Positions 1-8,444 are shown, counted from the stretch's first letter. The stretch: 41,213 nt of DNA from Pseudomonas sp. TH10 (GCF_016651255.1 NZ_JAEKEG010000059.1:1-41213); one strand, 5' to 3'. Numbers and translations: made by a program. The notes: generated by a model from the letters alone, not told the origin.

Positions 1-531
1 CGGCAGGTGACGGGAGATCGCGCGGAAACCATAGGCCAGGCCATCACGTTTGCCGGTACCGGGAATGCGCACGAAGTCGAGCTTGACCCGCTCGGGCGGG
101 TTCATCCGCAACCAGAGGCTTTTGACCAGCAGCTCATCGGACATTTCCACGATGGAGCAGACCACGGTGGTCGGCAGGCCGCAGTCGATGGCCTCGCGAA
201 TCACCGAGCTGTAGACCTGGGCGGTGGTCAGCGCGTCGATTCGGAAACTGGTGACCATCAGGAAGACGTGGGACGGGTCCGCCGCCTTGCCCAGCTTGCG
301 CACTTTGCGGCGCAGGTGCGGGTAGACCACGTACAGAAACAGCATGCCGCGCAGGAAGTGCGTGGCACCCATCGAGTAGCGCCAGATACCCACGGCGCCA
401 ATCAGGAAAATGAAGTCCTTCGACTCGGAGTCGAACGTGGACGTGGGCAGCATCAAGGCCAGGCCCATCAACAAACTGAGGTAGAACAGCCAACCGGCGG
501 CCTGAAGTAGGCCGTGCTTTAGCCTGTGCAT
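1..531 (-). CDS. alg8: Alginate polymerase subunit Alg8 (N-terminal part, cut by window edge)
   Basis: Alg8 is the inner-membrane glycosyltransferase (GT2 type) that polymerises GDP-mannuronate into polymannuronate, working with the c-di-GMP receptor Alg44. The 177 visible codons begin [14 protein letters not shown], followed by two hydrophobic segments (about residues 8-30 and 40-70). The start of the GT2 catalytic region then appears, with [15 protein letters not shown] and [14 protein letters not shown]. It lies directly downstream of algD on the same strand, the conserved order of the Pseudomonas alginate operon. I chose the ATG at 531 because the protein begins as Alg8 homologues do; an ATG three codons upstream (540) is possible. 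The 289-base gap to algD contains a REP-like palindrome cluster. The remaining roughly 310 residues lie outside the window. Confidence 0.93.
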   Translation of the reverse strand, partial: MHRLKHGLLQAAGWLFYLSLLMGLALMLPTSTFDSESKDFIFLIGAVGIWRYSMGATHFLRGMLFLYVVYPHLRRKVRKLGKAADPSHVFLMVTSFRIDALTTAQVYSSVIREAIDCGLPTTVVCSIVEMSDELLVKSLWLRMNPPERVKLDFVRIPGTGKRDGLAYGFRAISRHLP

Positions 532-638
532 AATCTGCATCCGTCTCTATCTCGGGCGAGCCTGTGGGGTGGCCCGATGGGGTTAAGAGCAGGCTTACAA
601 AAAACTTGCAAGGTTACGGGTGACACCGATCTTTTCGG

Positions 639-774
639 GTTCACTCGAAACCCGGGTGAACCTGTGTAGGCGCTGGCGAAGGCTGCGATCTTTGATCTTG
701 ATCTTTCAGGGTTCGCTCAGAACTCAAGTGACCCTGAAAAGATCGCAGCCTCGTTTCACTCGTCAGCTCCTACC
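639..774. repeat. REP/BIME palindromes between algD and alg8
   Basis: The sequence holds a chain of inverted repeats. GGTTCAC/GTGAACC flank 639-663. GGCTGCGATC (681-690) is mirrored by GATCGCAGCC (740-749), and TTTCAGGG pairs with CCCTGAAA inside. The outer ends carry tgtagg and agctcctac remnants. This is the same family (taggagctgccgaaggctgcgatc) found near 3.9, 7.0, 16.3 and 31.4 kb. It sits inside the alginate transcript, so on RNA it would fold into a large stem between algD and alg8. Confidence 0.8.
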
Positions 775-820
775 GCGGGTTCGCACAGTTGTTGCGCGGC
801 GCCGAAGAGATGCCTTGCGG

Positions 821-2137
821 TTACCAGCAGATACCTTCGGTGCGCGTACCGGCGTCGGTGGCCTTGGCCATGAAGCCGACCAGGTCGATGACCTGTTTGC
901 CGTGCGGTGCTTGCTGGGCCAGCGCGCGGAATTTCTCGTCGCGGTTGCCGAGGATGATCACGTCGGAGTTGTCGATTACCGAATCGAAGTCCGCGTTGAG
1001 CAGGGACGATACGTGCGGGATTTTCGACTCGATGTAGTCTTTGTTCGCGCCGTGAACACGGGCGTACTCGACGTTGCTGTCGTAGATGCTCAGGTCGTAA
1101 CCCTTGCCGATCAGCATCTCGGCCAGTTCCACCAGCGGGCTTTCGCGCAGGTCGTCGGTGCCGGCCTTGAAGCTCAAGCCGAGCAGGGCGACTTTGCGTT
1201 TGTCGTGGCTTTCAACGATGTCGAAAGCGTTCTGCACTTGCGATTCGTTGCTGCGCATCAGCGAGTTGAGCAGCGGCGCTTCGACGTCCAGGGAACCGGC
1301 GCGATAGGTCAGAGCACGCACGTCTTTTGGCAGGCACGAACCACCGAAGGCGAAGCCTGGGCGCATGTAGTACTGGGACAGATTGAGGGTCTTGTCCTGG
1401 CAAACCACTTCCATCACTTCACGGCCATCGACGCCGACCGCTTTAGCGATGTTGCCGATCTCGTTGGCGAAGGTCACTTTGGTTGCGTGCCAGACGTTGC
1501 AGGTGTACTTGATCATCTCGGCGACGGCGATGTCCTTGCGGATGATCGGCGCGTCGAGTTCTTCGTACAGCGATTGCAGAACGTCGCCCGACGCCTTGTC
1601 GAACTCGCCGATGACGGTCATCGGTGGCAGGTCGTAGTCGGCGATGGCGGTGGATTCACGCAGGAACTCAGGGTTGACCGCGACGCCGAAATCAACGCCG
1701 GCTTTCTTGCCAGAGCAGTCTTCGAGAATCGGGATGACCACGTTGGCAACAGTGCCCGGCAGTACGGTGCTGCGCACAACGATGGTGTGACGGGTGGTTT
1801 TTTCACGCAGGACAAAACCGATCTCGCGGCATACCGCTTCGATGTAGTTCAGTTCCAGGTCGCCGTTCTTCTTGCTCGGCGTACCCACGCAGATCATCGA
1901 CAGGTCAGTGTCACGAATCGCTTCGGCGAAGTTGGTCGTGCCACGCAGACGACCGGTCTGGATACCCTGTTGCAGAAGTTCGCCCAGGCCCGGTTCAACA
2001 ATGGGGGATTTGCCAGCGTTGATCATGTCGATCTTGTCTTTGGCAACGTCAACGCCAACCACGTCATGGCCCCGTGCAGACAGGCAACCGGCACACACTG
2101 CGCCAACGTAACCCAAACCAAATATGCTGATGCGCAT
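821..2137 (-). CDS. algD: GDP-mannose 6-dehydrogenase AlgD
   Basis: Cytosolic, NAD-dependent four-electron oxidation of GDP-mannose to GDP-mannuronate, the committing step of alginate synthesis. The 438 residues match the usual family length (about 436). The N-terminal Rossmann motif GLGYVGAVCAG is at residues 7-17. The UDP-glucose/GDP-mannose dehydrogenase central domain follows, with the catalytic cysteine at 268 in GFAFGGSCLPKD and the conserved KYTCNVWHATK helix near 210-220. The C-terminal domain contains GLSFKAGTDDLRESP. It is the first gene of the alginate operon and alg8 follows. A long upstream region with an AlgU-like -35 element precedes it, as expected for an envelope-stress-controlled gene. 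No frame defects. Confidence 0.97.
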   Translation of the reverse strand: MRISIFGLGYVGAVCAGCLSARGHDVVGVDVAKDKIDMINAGKSPIVEPGLGELLQQGIQTGRLRGTTNFAEAIRDTDLSMICVGTPSKKNGDLELNYIEAVCREIGFVLREKTTRHTIVVRSTVLPGTVANVVIPILEDCSGKKAGVDFGVAVNPEFLRESTAIADYDLPPMTVIGEFDKASGDVLQSLYEELDAPIIRKDIAVAEMIKYTCNVWHATKVTFANEIGNIAKAVGVDGREVMEVVCQDKTLNLSQYYMRPGFAFGGSCLPKDVRALTYRAGSLDVEAPLLNSLMRSNESQVQNAFDIVESHDKRKVALLGLSFKAGTDDLRESPLVELAEMLIGKGYDLSIYDSNVEYARVHGANKDYIESKIPHVSSLLNADFDSVIDNSDVIILGNRDEKFRALAQQAPHGKQVIDLVGFMAKATDAGTRTEGICW

Positions 2138-2232
2138 CGCAATTACCTCAGTGTTTTATCAGGCCTTAGAAGGCCGGAGTTAATGGTGTTCAGCGTTCAC
2201 TAGTGCACTCGAAAGTGCGGCTTACAGGCGCC

Positions 2233-2261
2233 ACAATGCCGTGTGCAGGCATACGAAGTTC
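2233..2261 (-). promoter_or_regulatory. Candidate AlgU (sigma-22) promoter of algD
   Basis: On the minus strand a perfect GGAACTT (GAACTT at 2256-2261) matches the -35 element of AlgU/RpoE-type promoters, including that of algD in P. aeruginosa. Seventeen bases downstream lies CATTGT (2233-2238), a poor match to the usual TCTGA-like -10. Transcription would begin near 2226, giving a leader of roughly 90 nt. The -35 is convincing; the -10 is only positional. Confidence 0.5.
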
Positions 2262-2760
2262 CGAGTGTCTAAATAAGTGCACTCAAGATGTGCGCAACCA
2301 GGCCTTATAGTTATGACGTGCCCTGTTATGCAGCGGATCTTCCTTGTGGAAGACTCTGGTGCAATCGTCTTGCGCGCTCGATGTCAGGCGAAAAGCCCGT
2401 GGATCAAGCGGTTTGGTGCTCAGGCGAGCACGTTTATAGGGGCGCGGCCTTGGCCTTGCAGGGGATAGCAGTGTGGCTTATCTCCAGTCCTTTCAGTGTT
2501 GCCCAAATGAGCGATTAGTTAGCGCTAGTTTATGTGACAACTTCGCTGCATGAATCCCTTATCTGCGTAAGTTATCTCGTACAAACTCGGCGAGAATCGT
2601 TACCGGTGGTATGAGCTATGCATTTGGACATAGTTCCTGTCCACTCATCGCGAAATCTGAAATTTCTTGAAATATTGTCAAAGATGGCACTGGTCTCAAT
2701 TTGATAGCACTTTTGCTTTCGCCCTTTATAAATAGGCGATTAATCGCAGTAGATAGTTTT

Positions 2761-2797
2761 GTGCCACTACTGTGAAAAAAATTAGGTGCCACTACTG
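2761..2797. repeat. Short direct repeat GTGCCACTACTG
   Basis: Two identical 12-base copies (2761-2772 and 2786-2797), each followed by a run of A, spaced 25 bases start to start. They lie in the AT-rich block between algD and yaaA. Function unknown; the spacing of about 2.5 helical turns could suit a regulator or be a slippage duplication. Confidence 0.6.
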
Positions 2798-2936
2798 AAA
2801 AAAATGATCAGTGTCGAGTGAAACAAAAGTTAGGGGAGGGTGCGCTGTATTTTTGACGCCAGAATGTCGTCGATTCGAAGGGGATTGTCAGACGATCAAA
2901 CGTCGGCGCACGGAGATCGTGCGCCGAGCCGGTGCA

Positions 2937-3715
2937 TCACTCGGGAGCGTGGTCGCGCAAAAACACCAGATTATCGGGTTTCGATTGCTCGGCGCTGTAG
3001 CGATAACCCTGCACATCGAAGTGCTTGAGCTGGGCTGGATCGTTGATTTTTTCCTGGATGACGAAGCGGCTCATCAGGCCACGGGCTTTTTTCGCGTAGA
3101 AGCTGATGATCTTGTACTGGCCGTTCTTCTGATCCTTGAATTCGGTGTTGATGATCCGTGCGTTCAAGGCTGTGCGTTTGACCGCCGAAAAGTATTCGTT
3201 GGACGCCAGGTTGAGCAGCACGTCGTCACCCTGATCGGCCAGTGCCTCGTTCAGCCATTCGCTGATGCGCGTGCCCCAGAAGGCGTAGAGATCTTTGCCA
3301 CGGGCATTGGCCAGTTTGGTGCCCATTTCCAGGCGATACGGTTGCATCAGGTCCAGCGGGCGCAGCAAGCCATAGAGGCCGGAGAGCATGCGCAGGTGTT
3401 TTTGCGCATAGTCGAAGTTGGCTTCGCTGAAGGACTGCGCGTCGAGACCGGTGTAGACGTCACCCTTGAACGCGAGCAGCGCCTGCTTGGCGTTCTCTGG
3501 CGTAAACGCGGGCGTCCAGCTGCCGAAACGCGCGGCGTTGAGCCCGCCGATCTTGTCGGACACGTGCATCAGTTCGCTGATCTGCGCCGGCGTCAGGTCG
3601 CGCAGTTGCTGGATCAGTTCCTGGGAATGGTCGAGGTATTGCGGCTGAGTGAAGCGCTGGGTCGCCGGCGGTGTTTCGTAATCGAGGGTCTTGGCGGGGA
3701 AATCACCATCAGCAT
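2937..3715 (-). CDS. yaaA: Peroxide stress protein YaaA (frame broken near the start, probable sequencing error)
   Basis: YaaA (UPF0246/DUF328) is a cytosolic DNA-binding protein that lowers free iron and protects cells from hydrogen peroxide in E. coli. The main frame covers 210 residues from [18 protein letters not shown] to the end, with the family motifs [10 protein letters not shown] and [10 protein letters not shown]. The first 50 or so residues lie in another frame and start MLMVISP at 3715. Adding one G to the run at 3696-3699 joins them as [17 protein letters not shown] and gives exactly 259 residues, the usual size. The gene is otherwise intact, so the break is most likely a base-call error. 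It stands alone, with non-coding DNA on both sides. Confidence 0.88.
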
Positions 3716-3809
3716 GAAGTCTTCTCCTTTAATCGTGGGGGCGATTCTAGGGGGTTGTCTGCGTTGACTCCAGCTATGGGTGTGATAGGTGATCGGTGGT
3801 GTCATGGAA

Positions 3810-3985
3810 AAAGATCGCAGCCTCGTTTCACTTGGCAGCTCCTACGGGCCGGGTTCACCGGCACTGGGGTGCGGCATCCGGGGCAAGATCGCAGCCTCGT
3901 TTCACTTGGCAGCTCCTATGGATCGGGTTCACCGGGGGATTGGGTGTGCTCCTGTAGGAGCTGCCGAAGGCTGCGATCTTTTGAT
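3810..3985. repeat. REP array, three copies
   Basis: Two direct copies of AAGATCGCAGCCTCGTTTCA-type sequence followed by cttggcagctcctac (3810-3845 and 3884-3918) and one inverted copy, GTAGGAGCTGCCGAAGGCTG onward (3954-3985). They are separated by GGGTTCACCGG-containing spacers. The array fills nearly all of the 317-base gap between the divergent genes yaaA and the deacetylase; nothing else is visible there. Confidence 0.85.
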
Positions 3986-4032
3986 CTTCCCGATATATAG
4001 TGCCGCGCGGGTTTTGTTATGGAGACATCCCA

Positions 4033-5157
4033 TTGCGTATCGTATTTCTGGCCCTCGCCTGCCTCTTAAGCCTCGGCGCCACAGCGGCACCCGGCGAGGT
4101 GGCGACGCTCGAGCGTAGCACCTGGCCCGAACAGCTCGGCAACCCGACCCTGTTCGACGTCGCGTCGCGCGCCGAGATCCTCATGTTCGCGCGGGTGCTG
4201 CTGGCCAGTGAGTCCATGGACGATGCCAGCCTGACCCAACGCCTGGGCCTGCGCACGATCAATTCGGACGCCGTCCATCAGCTGCGCGAGCGCCTGTGGC
4301 AGCGCCTGCTGACCAACTACAACTTCGCCCAGCAAAGCTGCGATCAGGACGCCTCGTTCTGCTTTCTGGTAGAGGACATGGCGACGCTGCGCGAACAGGC
4401 CGCCAAGTTTCAGGTCAGCGATGACAGCTACTACATCAAATGGGCCGAACCGAGTCGCCTGTTCCACGCTCAGTACCTCGACGAACTGTTGCGCAAGGCT
4501 GCGCTGTTCCCGCAAACCACCAGCGAAGTCGATCGTTTTGGCGACTATGAGCGCAACGGCGAAAGCATGCACGACCGGTTGTTTCTGCTGACCTTCGACA
4601 GCGCCGCCAATGCTGTCCCGGACAATTCCGCCTGGGTGACCGAGTACCTGCGCAAGGCGAACATCAGCGGCACGTTCTTCGTGCTGGGCAAGGACATTCA
4701 GGCGCGACTCGCCGAGCGTTCAGTGTCCAGCCTGCAAGCGACTTACTCGCAACAGTGCATCGGTGTGCAGGGTTGGGAATTTCGCTCCCACAGCCACTGG
4801 CAGGACTGGCAGGACTCGGTGAGGCGCAGCGCCGACCTGGTCAAAAGCAAGCTGCCGGAAAACTACGTGCCGCTGTTTCGCCCGCCGGACGGCCAGCGTC
4901 GCGCGGACGCGGCGGCCTTCTTCAAGGCGCAGGGCCTGCAGGTGGCGCTGTGGGACATCGACGCCCAGGACGGCGCGGGCAAGCTCAAGGCCAATCAGGC
5001 CGCACAACGGGTGCTGACGCTGATGCTGCTGTGGCGCCACGGGGTGATCAATTTCAATGTGAAACAGGATGCAGTGAAAACCGCGCTGCCCTGGCTGATC
5101 ACGCAAACGGCGGCCAGCGGGATCGGTTGGGACGACTGTCAGGACGGTTTTCGCTGA
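4033..5157 (+). CDS. Exported NodB-like polysaccharide deacetylase family protein with altered metal site
   Basis: The predicted protein has 374 residues and a clear Sec signal peptide (MRIVFLALACLLSLGATAAP). I chose the TTG at 4033 because GGAG lies eight bases upstream and the signal peptide begins there; an ATG at 4000 is in frame but has no ribosome site. After an N-terminal helical region of about 180 residues comes a NodB-type domain: LLTFDSAAN (D189), ISGTFFVLGKD, WEFRSHSHWQDW (H253, H255) and FRPPDGQRR. Canonical NodB enzymes have TFDD and HxxxH. Here the second Asp is Ser190, and no His sits four residues after H253. It may deacetylate a cell-wall or exopolysaccharide sugar, or may have lost classical metal chemistry. 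Expressed alone. Confidence 0.8.
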   Translation: MRIVFLALACLLSLGATAAPGEVATLERSTWPEQLGNPTLFDVASRAEILMFARVLLASESMDDASLTQRLGLRTINSDAVHQLRERLWQRLLTNYNFAQQSCDQDASFCFLVEDMATLREQAAKFQVSDDSYYIKWAEPSRLFHAQYLDELLRKAALFPQTTSEVDRFGDYERNGESMHDRLFLLTFDSAANAVPDNSAWVTEYLRKANISGTFFVLGKDIQARLAERSVSSLQATYSQQCIGVQGWEFRSHSHWQDWQDSVRRSADLVKSKLPENYVPLFRPPDGQRRADAAAFFKAQGLQVALWDIDAQDGAGKLKANQAAQRVLTLMLLWRHGVINFNVKQDAVKTALPWLITQTAASGIGWDDCQDGFR

Positions 5158-5164
5158 ACAGGAC

Positions 5165-5265
5165 AAAAGCCCGTAAACATTGGGCGAGGGGCGAAATCTT
5201 GAGAGATTTCGATGCAGGCGGACTTCCGACTTTAACGGCACATTGCCTGCACGCCAAGGGCTTTT
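5165..5265. ncRNA. Candidate structured RNA element: nested inverted repeats
   Basis: An outer perfect 8-bp pair, AAAAGCCC (5165-5172) with GGGCTTTT (5258-5265), encloses two hairpins. One is CGAAATCT/AGATTTCG (5192-5199 and 5204-5211) with a TGAG loop. The other is TGCAGGC/GCCTGCA (5213-5219 and 5245-5251). The arrangement is a compact multi-branched fold of about 100 nt just after the deacetylase stop codon. Because the arms are symmetric, the transcribed strand cannot be told from sequence. It could be a small RNA, a bidirectional terminator-like element or part of the phoH leader. I do not recognise it as a named family. Confidence 0.35.
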
Positions 5266-5342
5266 CGTCACTCTGAAAAATAAACTTCAAAAAAGCGTCA
5301 AAGTACTTTTTCCTGTCACCTGTTTTGGAGTATTACGAAGAC

Positions 5343-5375
5343 AGACCGCCGAAACCTGCAACACAGGTGGCGTCT
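5343..5375 (+). promoter_or_regulatory. Stem-loop in the phoH leader
   Basis: AGA-CGCC (5343-5350 with one bulged C) pairs with GGCG-TCT (5369-5375), and inside it CCTG pairs with CAGG around a CAACA loop. It lies about 120 bases before the phoH start in a 337-base gap. With the nested repeats upstream, this suggests a structured 5' leader. No ligand-binding family is recognised. Confidence 0.3.
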
Positions 5376-5494
5376 CCCAAGACCCAATTGTGTGTGCAGT
5401 TCACTTGATCCCTCGCAGGTGAGTTCGGTGGCTACTTCGAGGCGCAGCACTGTCATGGTATTGCGTCTACTGGCTCTGACAAAGGTGACCGAGT

Positions 5495-6889
5495 ATGGAT
5501 GATCACGGACGTAGCCCTTCTTCCAACCAGCCAATCCTTTATGTACTCGATACCAACGTATTGATTCACGATCCAAACGCCCTGCTTAATTTCGAAGAAC
5601 ACCACGTCGCGATCCCGATGACCGTGCTTGAGGAACTGGACAAGCTCAAGAGCGGGCATCACAGCGTGGCCGCCGAGTGCCGTCAGGCCATCCGGCTGAT
5701 TGACAAGACCTTGGGCGATGCTTCCCCGGAAGACGTCGAACTGGGTGTGCCGATCCAGCGCGGGAAGGGCGGACCGAAGGGCTTGCTGTCAATTCTGATG
5801 AGCAAGCAGGCTGAGTCGAACCTGATTCTGCCCGAGCACCTGAACGACAACAAAATCATCAACCAACTGATCGACCTGCACACCCGCGACCCGCAAAAAC
5901 CTGTGGTGCTGGTGACCAAAGACATCAACATGCGCCTCAAGGCACGCGCCTGCGGAATCGCGGCCGAGGACTACAGCACCGACCAACTGGTCGATGACGT
6001 GTCCCTGCTGCCCAACGGCTACCACAACATGACCGGCTCGTTCTGGGACCGCGTGAGCAAGGTCGAAACCCGTCAGGACCATGGCCGCACCTGGCACCAG
6101 GTGCAACTGATCGACAACCTGCCGGCGGTGCACATCAACGAGTTCATCATTGATGAACAGGGCTTCGTTGGCTGGATCAAGGAGATTGAAGAAGACCGCT
6201 TGCTGATTCTCGACCTGCATCAGGAACCGTTGCTGCACCAAGAGGCGTGGGGGCTCAAACCACGCGACATCTATCAAAGCCTGGCGCTGTACGCGCTGCT
6301 GGATCCGGACATTCACCTGGTCAATCTGTCGGGTGCTGCAGGTTCGGGTAAAACCATTCTGGCGCTGGCCGCTGCGATCGAGCAGACCATGGTCAGCAAA
6401 CGTTATCGCCGCATCATCGCCACCCGCAGCGTGCAGGGTCTGGACCAGGAAATCGGCTTCCTGCCCGGCACCGAAGCGGAAAAAATGGAGCCTTGGCTGG
6501 GCGCCATCACCGACAACCTCGAAGCCTTGCACATGGATGACGAAAACACCCATGGCAGCGTCGACTACATCCTCAGCAAAGTGCCGCTGCAGTTCAAATC
6601 GCTCAACTACATTCGCGGTCGCAGCTTCCAGCAAAGCCTGATTCTGATCGACGAATGCCAGAACCTCACGCCGCACCAGATGAAAACCATCATCACCCGT
6701 GCCGGCGCCGGTTCCAAAGTGGTGTGCCTGGGTAACCTGGCACAGATCGACACCCCTTACCTGTCCGCGACCAGCTCCGGGCTGACCTACCTGACTGAAC
6801 GCTTCAAGGATTTCCCCAACGGTGTGCACATCACCCTGCAAGGGGTGCCTCGCTCGATCCTGGCTGAATACGCCGAAACCCACCTGTAA
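5495..6889 (+). CDS. PhoH family protein with N-terminal PIN domain (YlaK type)
   Basis: A 464-residue cytosolic protein. Residues about 14-165 form a PIN-like RNase domain (YVLDTNVLIHDP with D19; VLEELDKLK; VTKDINMRLKA). Residues about 260-464 form the PhoH ATPase, with Walker A GAAGSGKT (280-287), Walker B LILIDECQN, and the GAGSKVVCLGNLAQID sensor region. The PIN-PhoH fusion is known as a proposed RNA helicase/ribonuclease; its cellular substrate in Pseudomonas is not settled. Despite the name, there is no phosphate box in view. It is monocistronic: a 337-base structured leader precedes it and a strong terminator follows 12 bases after the stop. Confidence 0.92.
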   Translation: MDDHGRSPSSNQPILYVLDTNVLIHDPNALLNFEEHHVAIPMTVLEELDKLKSGHHSVAAECRQAIRLIDKTLGDASPEDVELGVPIQRGKGGPKGLLSILMSKQAESNLILPEHLNDNKIINQLIDLHTRDPQKPVVLVTKDINMRLKARACGIAAEDYSTDQLVDDVSLLPNGYHNMTGSFWDRVSKVETRQDHGRTWHQVQLIDNLPAVHINEFIIDEQGFVGWIKEIEEDRLLILDLHQEPLLHQEAWGLKPRDIYQSLALYALLDPDIHLVNLSGAAGSGKTILALAAAIEQTMVSKRYRRIIATRSVQGLDQEIGFLPGTEAEKMEPWLGAITDNLEALHMDDENTHGSVDYILSKVPLQFKSLNYIRGRSFQQSLILIDECQNLTPHQMKTIITRAGAGSKVVCLGNLAQIDTPYLSATSSGLTYLTERFKDFPNGVHITLQGVPRSILAEYAETHL

Positions 6890-6901
6890 CTCTCCACACA
6901 A

Positions 6902-6933
6902 AACCGGGCGGCCCAAAAGCCGCCCGGTTTTTT
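6902..6933 (+). terminator. Rho-independent terminator of the phoH gene
   Basis: AACCGGGCGGC (6902-6912) and GCCGCCCGGTT (6919-6929) form an 11-bp GC-rich stem with a six-base loop, followed by a T run to 6933. Confidence 0.95.
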
Positions 6934-6959
6934 GCCCATATTTCGCGCCTGCCGCCCCG

Positions 6960-7078
6960 TAGGAGCTGCCGAAGGCTGCGATCTTTTGATCTTGGTAGGA
7001 GCTGCCGAAGGCTGCGATCTTTTGATCTTGCTTCTGAAAATAAAGATCAAAAGATCGCAGCCTGCGTCAGCTCCTACG
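6960..7078. repeat. REP array, two direct and one inverted copy
   Basis: TAGGAGCTGCCGAAGGCTGC units start at 6960 and 6996 in direct orientation, 36 bases apart. An inverted copy (GATCAAAAGATCGCAGCCTG then cgtcagctcctac) spans 7044-7078. This fills the gap between the phoH terminator and moaC. Confidence 0.9.
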
Positions 7079-7162
7079 GTGTTTGGCGGCAGCCTTGCAA
7101 TCTTGCGTGCGGAAATCTGACCCGCAGGTTTACAATCCACGCTCCTGATCAGGAGTAATCCC

Positions 7163-7636
7163 GTGCTGACTCATCTCGATTCCCAAGGTCGCGCCAACAT
7201 GGTCGACGTCACTGAAAAAGCCGTGACGTTCCGTGAAGCGACGGCTCAAGCGCTGGTGCGCATGCTCCCCGAAACGTTGCAGATGATTGTCAGCGGCGGC
7301 CATCCCAAGGGCGATGTGTTCGCCGTGGCGCGCATTGCCGGCATTCAGGCAGCGAAGAAAACCAGCGATCTGATTCCGCTGTGCCACCCGCTGATGCTCA
7401 CTGGCGTCAAAGTCGAACTCAGTGCCGAAGGCGCAGACGCCGTGCGCATCGTCGCCCGCTGCAAACTGTCCGGGCAGACTGGCGTCGAAATGGAAGCGCT
7501 GACCGCCGCCAGCGTTGCCGCGCTGACCATCTACGACATGTGCAAAGCCGTCGATCGCGGCATGATCATCGAAAGCGTGCGCCTGCTGGAGAAGGTCGGC
7601 GGCAAGAGCGGGCACTTTCAAGCGGAGCAGCCATGA
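7163..7636 (+). CDS. moaC: Cyclic pyranopterin monophosphate synthase MoaC
   Basis: MoaC converts 3',8-cyclo-7,8-dihydro-GTP (made by MoaA) to cyclic pyranopterin monophosphate in molybdenum cofactor synthesis. The 157 residues match the family size. Motifs seen are [62 protein letters not shown] and GGKSGH, which include the conserved catalytic lysines and the PLCHP loop. The start is GTG at 7163, eight bases after AGGAG. The stop overlaps the moaD start in an ATGA, so moaCDE is translationally coupled. moaA is not in this window. Confidence 0.97.
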   Translation: MLTHLDSQGRANMVDVTEKAVTFREATAQALVRMLPETLQMIVSGGHPKGDVFAVARIAGIQAAKKTSDLIPLCHPLMLTGVKVELSAEGADAVRIVARCKLSGQTGVEMEALTAASVAALTIYDMCKAVDRGMIIESVRLLEKVGGKSGHFQAEQP

Positions 7637-7875
7637 ACCTGACCGTGAAATTTTTTGCCCGTTACCGTGAAGCGCTGGGCGTGGATTCGGTAAAGGTAGA
7701 AGGCGATTTCGCCACTGTCGATGACGTGAGGGCACTGTTGGCAAAGCGTGACGGCGCTGAAGTGTTGAGCGAGCAGAACCTGATGTGTGCACGCAACGAA
7801 GATCTCTGCCAACTCGATGAACCGGTGGTCGATGGCGACGAAGTGGCGTTTTTCCCTACCGTGACCGGAGGCTGA
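7633..7875 (+). CDS. moaD: Molybdopterin synthase small subunit MoaD
   Basis: An 80-residue ubiquitin-fold sulfur carrier. Its C-terminal Gly-Gly (FFPTVTGG) is adenylated and thiocarboxylated, and donates sulfur to cPMP together with MoaE. It starts [16 protein letters not shown], typical of the family. The start ATG overlaps the moaC stop by four bases; moaE follows after three bases. Confidence 0.96.
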   Translation: MNLTVKFFARYREALGVDSVKVEGDFATVDDVRALLAKRDGAEVLSEQNLMCARNEDLCQLDEPVVDGDEVAFFPTVTGG

Positions 7876-7878
7876 GCC

Positions 7879-8331
7879 ATGGCAATTCGCGTGCAGGCCA
7901 CGCCGTTCGATCCGGGCGCTGAAGTCAACGCGATGCACGCTGCCAACGTCGGCGTCGGCGCGGTGGTGAGTTTTGTCGGCTACGTGCGCGACTTCAATGA
8001 TGGGCTGGATGTGGCGGGGATGTTCCTTGAGCACTATCCGGGCATGACCGAAAAAGCCCTCGGCAAAATCGCTATCGAAGCGGAGCAGCGCTGGCCGCTG
8101 CTGAAGCTGGAAGTGCTGCACCGCATCGGCGCGCTGGAGCCGGGCGAGCCTATCGTCTTCGTCGGCGCCGCCAGCGCCCATCGCCAGGCCGCTTTCGACG
8201 CCTGCGCGTTTGTCATGGACTACCTGAAAACCCGTGCACCGTTCTGGAAGAAAGAAAACACCAGCGACGGGCCGCGTTGGGTTGAAGGGCGCGACAGTGA
8301 TCATGCCGCTGCGGATCGCTGGAAGCGATAG
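7879..8331 (+). CDS. moaE: Molybdopterin synthase catalytic subunit MoaE
   Basis: The large subunit of molybdopterin synthase inserts the two dithiolene sulfurs carried by MoaD. The 150 residues include FVGYVRDFNDG, LEHYPGMTEKAL, HRIGALEPGEPIVFVGAASAHRQAAFDACAF and the catalytic-lysine segment KTRAPFWKKE. It is the last gene of moaCDE. No clear terminator follows, only REP sequences. Confidence 0.97.
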   Translation: MAIRVQATPFDPGAEVNAMHAANVGVGAVVSFVGYVRDFNDGLDVAGMFLEHYPGMTEKALGKIAIEAEQRWPLLKLEVLHRIGALEPGEPIVFVGAASAHRQAAFDACAFVMDYLKTRAPFWKKENTSDGPRWVEGRDSDHAAADRWKR

Positions 8332-8356
8332 ATCCTCGTCGTCCTCAGATACGCCT

Positions 8357-8444
8357 TCGCGGGCAAGCCCGCTCCCACAGGTCTTGTGTTGTTCCCATAA
8401 TGTGTGAGCCACATCCGTCCATGTGGGAGCAGGCTTGCCCGCCA
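8357..8444. repeat. Inverted REP pair (gcgggcaagcccgctcccac family)
   Basis: GCGGGCAAGCCCGCTCCCAC (about 8359-8378) and its partly diverged inverse ATGTGGGAGCAGGCTTGCCC (8421-8440) form a BIME in the moaE to ABC-binding-protein gap. This is a second REP family, also seen near 32.1 and 39.9 kb. Confidence 0.85.

Larger units (their letters stand above)
2138..2936. other. Long non-coding upstream region of algD
   Basis: About 800 bases without a credible gene; the short frames seen here lack coding character. The half far from algD (about 2520-2830) is much richer in A/T than the flanking genes. In Pseudomonas the algD promoter is controlled from sites spread over several hundred bases (AlgR, AlgB, AmrZ, integration host factor; established knowledge), so a long regulatory region is expected. 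I could not place an AlgR core site with confidence. The part nearest yaaA is simply the 3' flank of that gene. Confidence 0.7.

Noticed and set aside
620-2203. Long plus-strand open frame (527 codons) opposite algD
   Set aside because: It is the antisense of algD, rich in Val/Gln/Asp as expected for a GC-rich shadow frame, with no recognised domain.
5789-6916. Minus-strand 375-codon frame opposite the phoH gene
   Set aside because: Shadow of a clear PIN-PhoH gene; no ribosome site or domain.
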